From Candidatus Woesearchaeota archaeon (lineage in GTDB: Archaea > Nanoarchaeota > Nanoarchaeia > Woesearchaeales > CALCXY01), in the NCBI GenBank assembly GCA_030751555.1, contig JASMFX010000062.1:1-8921 (forward strand): DNA of 8,921 bases, given 5' to 3'. Shown here in pieces: positions 1 through 4,843 of this stretch; the first letter of the stretch is position 1; every line of letters starts with the position of its first letter. The notes under the pieces are model-generated. The model saw only the letters and a list, made by a program, of their open reading frames with translations. It did no database searches and was not told where the DNA came from. A program made the translations under genes and the position numbers.

Positions 1-195
1 TTTGCGATAATCTTTGTAGAATTGAGGATGAATATTCTTCATAAGATTTCCAGGAAGAATCATCTTTCCACCTTTTATAGAAGAGATAAAGTGGATTATT
101 GATATTTTTCTTCTCATTCCAAGACTAGTATCTACAATTAAAGATCCCTTTCCTTCCAGAGAGAGGACTTTTGTGACCTTGACGTGGAATGCCAT
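1..195 (-). CDS. 5' part of an unidentified protein gene, cut by the left window edge
   Basis: An open frame of 65 codons runs from an ATG at 193-195 leftward to the window edge without a stop. The N-terminus (MAFHVKVTKVLSLEGKGSL) has no signal peptide or membrane segment. It alternates hydrophobic and charged residues (VKVTKVL, GSLIVDTS, KISIIHFI), which suggests a beta-rich fold. I do not recognise the family. Support for a real gene is the ATG together with a TATA-like box centred about 26 nt upstream (217-225), the same spacing as at the neighbouring genes. It lies upstream of the redoxin gene on the other side of a short gap, but its own promoter points away from an operon. The rest of the gene is outside the window, so function cannot be judged. 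Confidence 0.6.
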   Translation of the reverse strand, partial: MAFHVKVTKVLSLEGKGSLIVDTSLGMRRKISIIHFISSIKGGKMILPGNLMKNIHPQFYKDYRK

Positions 196-216
196 AGAAT
201 CTTATTAAAGATTAGG

Positions 217-225
217 TTTTATTAA
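217..225 (-). promoter_or_regulatory. TATA box for the left-edge gene
   Basis: On the minus strand this reads TTAATAAAA, centred about 26 nt upstream of the ATG at 195. That spacing would give a leaderless transcript starting at or next to the ATG. It is inferred from sequence and spacing only. Confidence 0.5.
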
Positions 226-250
226 GGTTGTTGTTTAGATAGAAAAGTGT

Positions 251-814
251 TTACTCATTCGGAGCATTGCCATGTTTCCATTTAATACTGCACCCAACGA
301 CTGGAGTCTCTTTAACAGAAACCTCTTTTCCTTCAATAAGTGCTTTTATCGCATTTTTTAATTCGGAAATATTTACAGCCTCAGGATTTTCCCAGTTATC
401 ATCAAAGTTTCCTTGATACTGCACTTTTCTATCTTTATCTAAAACAAAAAAGTGTGGAGTTACCTGTGCGCCGTATGCCTTTGCGACGTCTTGTGTTTCG
501 TCATGGAGATACATGAAGTTGAAAAATCTCTCTTTTCTTCTTTCCTGCATTTTTTCAAAGCTATCTTCAGGATAATTTTCAGCATCATTGCTGTTTATAC
601 CGCAAAAGTCTACCTCTCCCCCAAAGTCTTGTTGTGCATCTTTAACACGGTCTTCATATGCTTTTGCATAAGGACAGTGGTTGCAGGTGAAGAAAACCAC
701 TAGGATTGGTAGATCAAAGTTTTCCAGAGTAAAATTGCCTCCTTCTACAGCTGGAAGATTAAAATTAGGGGCTGAGTCGCCTGGTTTTAGTTTGTAGGGT
801 AGGTTTTGTTCCAT
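251..814 (-). CDS. Thioredoxin-fold redoxin of the PRX-like/AhpC-TSA family
   Basis: This is a 187-residue thioredoxin-fold protein, about the usual length for PRX-like AhpC/TSA redoxins. The N-terminal strand PGDSAPNFNLPAVEGG (11-26) is the typical redoxin start. The redox-active CxxC is TCNHCPYAKAYEDR, with C44 and C47, and it is characteristic of this subfamily. A cis-proline follows in VTPHFF (P120). The C-terminal signature PVVGCSIKWK (171-180, C175) is also typical, and the extra conserved cysteine may act as a resolving or regulatory thiol. There is no signal peptide, so it should be cytoplasmic. The family is thought to do thiol-disulfide exchange or peroxide reduction, but the substrate is unknown. 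It has its own TATA-like box and an apparently leaderless start. The gap to the upstream SDR gene (921) is about 100 nt, so the two are probably transcribed separately. Confidence 0.92.
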   Translation of the reverse strand: MEQNLPYKLKPGDSAPNFNLPAVEGGNFTLENFDLPILVVFFTCNHCPYAKAYEDRVKDAQQDFGGEVDFCGINSNDAENYPEDSFEKMQERRKERFFNFMYLHDETQDVAKAYGAQVTPHFFVLDKDRKVQYQGNFDDNWENPEAVNISELKNAIKALIEGKEVSVKETPVVGCSIKWKHGNAPNE

Positions 815-835
815 GTTGGTTTAGGTGAAAGGCAT

Positions 836-847
836 ATTATTTATTAA
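836..847 (-). promoter_or_regulatory. TATA box for the redoxin gene
   Basis: On the minus strand this reads TTAATAAATAAT, about 26 nt upstream of the ATG at 814. That fits a leaderless archaeal start, and no Shine-Dalgarno sequence precedes the ATG. Confidence 0.5.
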
Positions 848-920
848 TTTTGCGGTTAGGTCTTAAGTTGAGAGTGCTATTTTTCTTTATTGAGAAATTG
901 TGTTAAGACTTATCATGAAA

Positions 921-1730
921 TTATGAGGCAGGTTCTTTGGGCTGATTATTGTAGAGATTTTTGTAGCCAAGCATTCTAACTGATTTACCTGGATCAACTA
1001 GAGAATCAGGCCTGACTTGTGCTGAATGGAAGACTTGGACATTTGTGTTCCTCCATATTTTTTTTAATGGATCAAATGCAATAAGGAGATTATGCATTGC
1101 AGCGTCGTGGTAATGGACATTTTCCCAATTAGTGATACCTTTCTTCATGATTTCTGTCCATTGTTTTTGATTTCTAATGCTAAGACCGCACCAGATTCCT
1201 ACTTTCATGCCATGTTTTTCTGCGTATCTTTCTGCAACTTCTTCCTCATGCACTTTTGACAATCCGTATCCGAAAGTTGCGTTACGCTTAAAGCGTTCTG
1301 TCATTCTTCTTCCTTTAAGAAATTTTTTATCGTTATAGGCAGGGTTTTCATATCTGTTTAGACTAGTGTCAACAACAATGGTTCCTACGTCATGCTTTAC
1401 CATTTGGTCACATAATACTTCGGTGCTAGGACCATGTAAGTCTATGCATCTTTCGTGCCAAGTTTCTTGGGGAGGACCTGGAGCCATAAGAGCATGAATC
1501 ACAACATCAACATCATCTAAGATCGGGCCCCAATCTAGTTGTTCATCCATGATATTTGCTCTGAAATATTCCTCTCCTGGCTGTAATCTTACCTGAGATT
1601 TGGGGCGAATATCCATCCTTCGCAGTGTATTGTCATGATCTGGCCCATATAATTCCTCAGAAAGAACATTAAAAACCTCACTAATCCCTGTTCCTAGTCC
1701 CCCTGCACCGCCGGTCACTAAAATTCTCAT
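921..1730 (-). CDS. Extended SDR, uronate dehydrogenase/epimerase-like
   Basis: This is a 269-residue NAD(P)-dependent extended short-chain dehydrogenase. The N-terminal Rossmann motif TGGAGGLG (6-13) is the TGxxGxxG of extended SDRs. An acidic residue after the second strand (RRMD, D40) favours NAD. The catalytic YxxxK is intact at YGLSK (Y155, K159), and VVDTSLNRY (119-127) supplies the usual serine strand. The C-terminus KSVRMLGYKNLYN resembles the LGY end of uronate dehydrogenases and NAD-dependent epimerases. Length and ending fit uronate dehydrogenase-like proteins better than full sugar-nucleotide epimerases of about 310 residues. The substrate is not determined; a sugar or sugar acid is plausible. 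It is divergent from a class II aldolase-like gene across a 101-nt promoter region, which may mean joint work on a sugar-derived metabolite. That link is inference. Confidence 0.85.
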   Translation of the reverse strand: MRILVTGGAGGLGTGISEVFNVLSEELYGPDHDNTLRRMDIRPKSQVRLQPGEEYFRANIMDEQLDWGPILDDVDVVIHALMAPGPPQETWHERCIDLHGPSTEVLCDQMVKHDVGTIVVDTSLNRYENPAYNDKKFLKGRRMTERFKRNATFGYGLSKVHEEEVAERYAEKHGMKVGIWCGLSIRNQKQWTEIMKKGITNWENVHYHDAAMHNLLIAFDPLKKIWRNTNVQVFHSAQVRPDSLVDPGKSVRMLGYKNLYNNQPKEPAS

Positions 1731-1752
1731 TTAAGAGACTGGAGAATCAATA

Positions 1753-1762
1753 GTATTTAAAC
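1753..1762 (-). promoter_or_regulatory. TATA box for the extended SDR gene
   Basis: On the minus strand this reads GTTTAAATAC, centred about 27 nt upstream of the ATG at 1730. It is one half of a divergent promoter region shared with the aldolase-like gene. Confidence 0.5.
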
Positions 1763-1802
1763 ATCATTAGTCTTTAAACTATATGTTCTAATATCCCAAA
1801 AG

Positions 1803-1812
1803 TTAATAAATA
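1803..1812 (+). promoter_or_regulatory. TATA box for the aldolase-like gene
   Basis: TTAATAAATA is centred about 25 nt upstream of the ATG at 1832, which predicts a leaderless transcript. Confidence 0.5.
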
Positions 1813-1831
1813 ACTGAAGATTTCCTTCTCT

Positions 1832-2575
1832 ATGGTTCAGAAATACGAAAAGAGGCATACTCAAACAGAGCCCTTCCCATATTCTCTTGTTGAAGAGCTC
1901 CTTTATCTTAGAGATGTGCATCATAAAATGGGATGGATTGGCTACAAGCCTTTCAGGTATACAGAGATCTTTGGAAATGTCAGCCAATGGATAGATGAAG
2001 GAGTGTTTGGGAAAAAGCCTGGATTGCTTATCACTGGGACAGGGACAGGTGTAAAAGAAAGAATTTGGGGAGGAGATTTTGCTATGGTCCCAGATGTTGA
2101 TGAAGATAATTTTGTCATAACATCCTATGGACCTAGTGGACCTTCTGCAGAAGCAGGCACTCACATGAAAGTGAGTGAGCTTATGGGCAGACCCAAGTTT
2201 ATCTGCCATCCTCACGCTATTATGTGGAGACTGCATAAATTCTTTAGTTATCTCACAACTGTCGAGGGTGTGGATTATGGAACAAAGGAAATGGTCCAGG
2301 AGTTTGATAGGTTATTACCTTTACACCAGGCTAAGAGTGATAGGCTCGTTATTATGGGAGGCCATCTGGATGGGATTGTTTCTTGGGGAGATACAGTTGA
2401 AGATGCAATGAAACCTCTTTTAAAATATGAAGCACTATGCAAGCAAAAAATTGTAGAGATCTGTTCTGATCCCAAAAGGAGAAATGATAGACTAATCGAG
2501 GTAAGTGACTTGGTGACAATGGAAGACCTCTATAATGCGTTTATTGGTCAAGATACAGAACCTGTCAGGAATTGA
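1832..2575 (+). CDS. Class II aldolase/adducin-domain protein
   Basis: This 247-residue protein matches the class II aldolase/adducin fold. The early glycine-rich strand LLITGTGTGVK (65-75) corresponds to the phosphate- or substrate-binding loop. DFAMVPDVDEDNFVIT (82-97) is the following strand pair. GPSGPSAEAGTHM (100-112) holds the acidic residue E107 where family members have a PSSE-type motif. CHPHAIMW (125-132) supplies the first two metal-ligand histidines, H126 and H128. GGHLDGIVSWGDTVEDA (176-192) supplies the third, H178, followed by the usual turn and helix. VDYGTKEM (147-154) is also typical. A zinc or other divalent metal site is therefore expected. Family members act on sugar phosphates such as fuculose- or ribulose-phosphate, but the substrate here cannot be read. 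The unusual N-terminus (1-60) shows no known domain. The gene is divergent from the extended SDR. Confidence 0.82.
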   Translation: MVQKYEKRHTQTEPFPYSLVEELLYLRDVHHKMGWIGYKPFRYTEIFGNVSQWIDEGVFGKKPGLLITGTGTGVKERIWGGDFAMVPDVDEDNFVITSYGPSGPSAEAGTHMKVSELMGRPKFICHPHAIMWRLHKFFSYLTTVEGVDYGTKEMVQEFDRLLPLHQAKSDRLVIMGGHLDGIVSWGDTVEDAMKPLLKYEALCKQKIVEICSDPKRRNDRLIEVSDLVTMEDLYNAFIGQDTEPVRN

Positions 2576-2585
2576 AAATTCCTGA
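2565..2585. repeat. Perfect 9-bp hairpin over the aldolase stop codon
   Basis: TCAGGAATT (2565-2573) and AATTCCTGA (2577-2585) are exact reverse complements with a GAA loop. The TGA stop (2573-2575) straddles the end of the 5' arm and the loop. It is the first of several overlapping inverted repeats in this convergent gap and could contribute to transcript 3'-end formation. Confidence 0.6.
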
Positions 2586-2601
2586 GATGCTCAGAATTTT
2601 C
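2574..2601. repeat. Second, overlapping hairpin (12 bp with one bulge)
   Basis: GAAAATTC, a one-base C bulge, then TGAG pair with CTCA and GAATTTTC around an ATG loop (2587-2589). It shares bases with the 9-bp hairpin at 2565-2585, so both cannot form at once. Confidence 0.5.
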
Positions 2602-2628
2602 CACATTCACTTAAAACGGAAGCAAAGC

Positions 2629-2678
2629 TTTCCATCAGTCATAGACTGATGGAAAATTCTGACATGTATAGATTTTTT
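2629..2678 (+). terminator. Perfect 12-bp stem-loop followed by a T-run; likely terminator of the aldolase gene
   Basis: TTTCCATCAGTC (2629-2640) pairs exactly with GACTGATGGAAA (2644-2655) around an ATA loop. A run of six T (2673-2678) follows about 18 nt later. Archaeal termination depends mainly on the U-tract, and the hairpin could also stabilise the RNA end. The 3' arm overlaps GGAAAATTCTG (2651-2661), which is the exact reverse complement of CAGAATTTTCC (2592-2602), so a larger alternative fold exists. Confidence 0.5.
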
Positions 2679-2686
2679 CTTAACAC

Positions 2687-3466
2687 CTACCAAAGAACTT
2701 GAGAGATTCCTCCTTCAATAGGGATTGTTGTTCCTGTAAGAGTGCATTGTTCAGAAGCGAGAAAGCTGACAAGATTGCCTAGTTCTTTTGGAGCTCCAAA
2801 TTTTCCAGAGGGGATTGCGGCTAATGCTTCCTTTTTCTTCTCCTCTATTGTCTCACCAGGCTTTAGCCATGCTTTGAATAAGTGATCAATTCTTTCAGTC
2901 TCAAATGTTCCTGGAGCAACAGAGTTAATGAATACATTGTCTTTTGCATATTCTTTTGAGAGAACCTTAGAGAGACTGATTACTCCAACACGGTAGATGC
3001 TTGAGAGGGTAAGCTTTGGATTTGGCTCTTTAACAGTTCTTGAAGTGATGTTGATAATTCTTCCAAATTTTTGCTTTTTCATTAATGGAAGGACTAACCT
3101 ATTTACTCTCACAACTGAGAGGATGAGCTTATTATGAGCCTCTTCAAAATCTTTGTCAGTAAAATCAGAAAATGTTCCCGGCTTTGGGCCGGCATTGTTG
3201 TTAATGAGAATGTGGATTGTTTTGTGAGTTTTTACTATTTGTTTGATCATTGATTCAATATCTTTGTTATTGTTAAGATCGCATTGAATAGTGGTTAGAT
3301 TTGTTTTGTATTTTTTTTCAAGTTCGGCCTTTGTTTTTTCTAGGTTATCCTTATTGTGGGAACAGAGGATTACTGTTGCGTTATCTTTTAGTAAAGATTC
3401 TGCGCATGCTTTTCCTAGACCTTTAGAAGATGCACACACCAAAGCGATTCTTTTTTTGTGATCCAT
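2687..3466 (-). CDS. Degenerate classical SDR, beta-ketoacyl-reductase-like
   Basis: This 259-residue classical SDR-fold protein has altered key motifs. The cofactor loop is VCASSKGLGKA (10-20) instead of TGxxxGxG: the first glycine is A12, but G16 and G18 remain. NNAG is present (N90-G93), and the catalytic serine is S142 in ITSRTVKEP. Where YxxxK is expected the protein has SSIYR (155-159), so the Tyr position is S155 and the Lys position is R159, with a Tyr shifted to 158. INSVAPGTFETER (180-192) and the LTGTTIPIEGG end (243-253) are normal. This pattern matches a known SDR subgroup, the BKR-like SDRs that lack the standard tetrad, so the change is probably ancestral rather than damage. 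Activity is uncertain: it may reduce an oxo group by another mechanism or bind cofactor only. It is monocistronic, has a strong TATA box, and converges on the aldolase gene. Confidence 0.88.
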   Translation of the reverse strand: MDHKKRIALVCASSKGLGKACAESLLKDNATVILCSHNKDNLEKTKAELEKKYKTNLTTIQCDLNNNKDIESMIKQIVKTHKTIHILINNNAGPKPGTFSDFTDKDFEEAHNKLILSVVRVNRLVLPLMKKQKFGRIINITSRTVKEPNPKLTLSSIYRVGVISLSKVLSKEYAKDNVFINSVAPGTFETERIDHLFKAWLKPGETIEEKKKEALAAIPSGKFGAPKELGNLVSFLASEQCTLTGTTIPIEGGISQVLW

Positions 3467-3485
3467 TATTTTAACTAGTTACAAC

Positions 3486-3496
3486 TTTTATATAAG
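3486..3496 (-). promoter_or_regulatory. TATA box for the degenerate SDR gene
   Basis: On the minus strand this reads CTTATATAAAA, centred about 26 nt upstream of the ATG at 3466. It is the best TATA match in the window. An 8-bp inverted repeat, GTTACAAC (3478-3485) and GTTGTAAC (3546-3553), has one arm directly next to the box and the other about 50 nt further upstream. Confidence 0.6.
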
Positions 3497-3652
3497 GGTT
3501 ATGCTTCCCTAGACAAGATTGGATTTTGATGATGATATAATGTAGGTTGTAACTTAAATTCTGACAGGTTTGGTTGATTTTGCGATTTCTAGAAAAAATT
3601 TACGAAAAAAAGTAGTATGAACTTATTAATCATAAAAATAAAAAAAGAACAA

Positions 3653-3682
3653 GGTCGCATAACTAGTGACCTACCCAGGCAT
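3653..3682 (+). repeat. Partial repeat of the downstream tRNA sequence
   Basis: GGTCGCATAA (3653-3662) recurs exactly at 3725-3734, which is the end of the acceptor stem plus the start of the D arm in the tRNA-like gene. CTACCCAGGCAT (3671-3682) resembles CTGCCCAGGCCAT in its variable arm (3767-3779). The two pieces occur in the same order but with the anticodon region missing between them. It looks like a deleted tRNA copy or a recombination scar. The similarity is short, so chance is not excluded. Confidence 0.35.
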
Positions 3683-3719
3683 ACCCTATTATTGCAATGG
3701 GATATATAAATTTTTCGAT

Positions 3720-3882
3720 GCCAGGGTCGCATAATCTGGTATTGCGTCGAGCTGAAAACTCGAGGTCTGCCCAGGCCATGTGGGTTCGAATCCTGTGATT
3801 TGAATTGCGGGCGAATGCTTAAAAACCTTCGGTTTTTGGCACCTCGAGAATCTGAGATTCTCAAGGATTCCCGCCCCTGGCG
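3720..3882 (+). tRNA. Type II, serine-like tRNA with GAA anticodon loop and an insertion in the T arm (possible pseudogene)
   Basis: The acceptor arms GCCAGGG (3720-3726) and CCCTGGC (3875-3881) pair perfectly, with G73 at 3882. The D stem is GCA/TGC (3729-3731, 3743-3745) with a GG in the loop. The anticodon stem TCGAG/CTCGA (3747-3751, 3759-3763) is perfect. The long variable arm pairs GGTCT with AGGCC (3764-3768, 3773-3777). The T stem is GTGGG/CCCGC (3780-3784, 3870-3874) and its loop starts TTCGAAT. Removing 78 nt from within the T arm gives a mature length of 85, normal for type II tRNAs. GCC start, long variable arm and G73 are archaeal tRNA-Ser features. However, the 7-nt anticodon loop CTGAAAA (3752-3758) reads GAA, the phenylalanine anticodon; a serine gene would show TGA, GGA, CGA or GCT. 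I see no clear canonical bulge-helix-bulge at the insertion, and the nearest TATA-like sequence is too close. It may be functional, a chimera or a pseudogene. Confidence 0.7.
3792..3869 (+). other. 78-nt insertion or intron inside the tRNA T arm, with internal hairpins
   Basis: This segment separates the T loop from the 3' T-stem strand. Its exact ends can slide a few bases because neighbouring bases are repeated. It holds two strong stem-loops: AAAAACC/GGTTTTT with a TTC loop (3821-3837, extended by TGC/GCA at 3816-3818 and 3839-3841), and GAGAATC/GATTCTC with a TGA loop (3846-3862, extended by CCT/AGG). Its borders also pair: GAATCCT (3788-3794) with AGGATTC (3864-3870). It includes GCGGGCGAAT (3807-3816), a near copy of the tRNA's T-arm start. 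Archaeal tRNA introns at positions 58-60 are known, which fits the location. A small mobile insertion with inverted ends is the alternative. Confidence 0.5.
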
Positions 3883-3896
3883 ACTATTTTACTACC

Positions 3897-3907
3897 TATT
3901 TATAAAC
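3897..3907 (+). promoter_or_regulatory. TATA box for the kinase-fold gene
   Basis: TATTTATAAAC is centred about 26 nt upstream of the ATG at 3929, which predicts a leaderless mRNA. It begins only 15 nt after the end of the tRNA-like gene. Confidence 0.55.
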
Positions 3908-3928
3908 TAAATAAGAACTTCATAGTGT

Positions 3929-4834
3929 ATGCACGACGTAGATTTTCAAAGATTGATAGATGAGCAGAAGCCTGAAAAGATTAGCCAGGGCTTAAACCAA
4001 GCATACAAACTAGAGGTTAATGGAGAGGATGTTTTTTACAAAAGGGCTCTTACAGATGATACTATTTGGAAAAATCGTCAACTACCCTTGGTCAAGAATA
4101 AACGTTTGGATCAGTGGCTCAGTATTCCTCAATGGGTTGAGAACAGAGTAAGGGACAGAATCATGCAGCTGGATCCTCTTAGGGCTCATCGCTTAATGAT
4201 TAGAGACCCTCATGCACTTTTACAAAAGGAATTAAAAACAGTAAAATTATGGATGGAACATAATATTCTCTGTCCTGAGCTATTGTATGAGGGGGATGCA
4301 GATGTAGCTTATGAATGGATTGAAGGGCGTAATTTCAAAGAGGTTCTTAGTGACTCAGGTAGGAAACTAGAATTAGGAAACTTGCTCGATACTTATATGA
4401 GGATAAGATATTTAGCCCTCGAAAATCAAAATAGAGATTTTTTTCATTCAGATGTGCATATAGAGAACTGGATGTATGGTGATAAAACCAGGAGGGCTTA
4501 TCCTATTGATCCAGCATCCCATCTCCACAAATCCATGAATCGATTGGACATAGATGCAAGGTTAAACTTGGAACTGCTTTTTAGTTTTTTCAGGGCAGAT
4601 GCATCATTGGATGTTACTCATGAGTATGTAAAGATTGCTGTAGATAGATTTTCTCAGGAGACCAGAGAACGTATGAGGGAATTGAGTAATACACCCCTAG
4701 TTGTTAAAGGATACTACTTGGGGCTTAATAAAGCTCGGGAATTATTTGAGAGAGGACCTCTTTTTCCTCACGCTACCAATAAGGATCAACGAAGAATAGT
4801 CTATTCAATAATAGATAATGCACTTAGGGGTTGA
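3929..4834 (+). CDS. Protein-kinase-fold protein of unknown substrate
   Basis: This 301-residue protein has the landmarks of the eukaryotic-like kinase fold in its atypical (RIO/Bud32/LPS-kinase-like) form. FYKRAL carries the candidate ATP-binding lysine K38. LLQKELKTVKLW (97-108) carries the alpha-C glutamate E101. AYEWIEGRNF (127-136) is the hinge. The catalytic loop is HSDVHIENWMY (173-183), with D175 and N180 in the HxDxxxxN spacing. IDPAS (193-197) stands in for DFG, with D194 as metal ligand. An unusual Arg- and Trp-rich stretch of about 60 residues (42-97) lies between the lysine and the alpha-C helix. No membrane segment or extra domain is seen. The catalytic residues are intact, so phosphotransfer is likely; whether the target is a protein, sugar or lipid cannot be read. 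Its stop codon lies 2 nt from that of the CBS-domain gene on the other strand. Confidence 0.75.
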   Translation: MHDVDFQRLIDEQKPEKISQGLNQAYKLEVNGEDVFYKRALTDDTIWKNRQLPLVKNKRLDQWLSIPQWVENRVRDRIMQLDPLRAHRLMIRDPHALLQKELKTVKLWMEHNILCPELLYEGDADVAYEWIEGRNFKEVLSDSGRKLELGNLLDTYMRIRYLALENQNRDFFHSDVHIENWMYGDKTRRAYPIDPASHLHKSMNRLDIDARLNLELLFSFFRADASLDVTHEYVKIAVDRFSQETRERMRELSNTPLVVKGYYLGLNKARELFERGPLFPHATNKDQRRIVYSIIDNALRG

Positions 4835-4843
4835 AACTAACCC
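4828..4843. repeat. Short inverted repeat spanning two convergent stop codons
   Basis: GGGTT (4828-4832) and AACCC (4839-4843) flank a 6-nt loop and cover the ends of both convergent genes, whose coding regions are only 2 nt apart. It is small and may simply be chance, but it sits where a bidirectional 3'-end signal would be needed. Confidence 0.25.

Noticed and set aside
452..703. 83-codon open frame on the plus strand
   Set aside because: It lies antisense inside the redoxin gene, and its hydrophobic composition is what the reverse strand of that gene would give.
1757..2236. 159-codon open frame on the minus strand
   Set aside because: It is a shadow of the aldolase-like gene, whose plus-strand frame has clear family motifs; this frame has no recognisable domain.
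2563..2664. CRISPR-like or transposon repeat array
   Set aside because: The repeats are inverted and nested, with no regular direct-repeat unit or spacers, and no transposase gene is nearby.
3752..3758. Shifting the anticodon loop to read TGA (serine)
   Set aside because: It would require breaking the perfect 5-bp anticodon stem or an unpaired extra base; the standard 7-nt loop gives GAA.
3589..3864. 91-codon open frame on the minus strand
   Set aside because: It runs antisense through the tRNA-like gene and its insertion, has a low-complexity C-terminus and no promoter or ribosome site of its own.
3807..3882. Alternative T arm using GCGGG (3807-3811) with CCCGC
   Set aside because: The stem pairs, but the loop start lacks the TTC of a T loop and would leave an impossibly long variable region; the GTGGG-TTCGAAT arm at 3780 fits far better.
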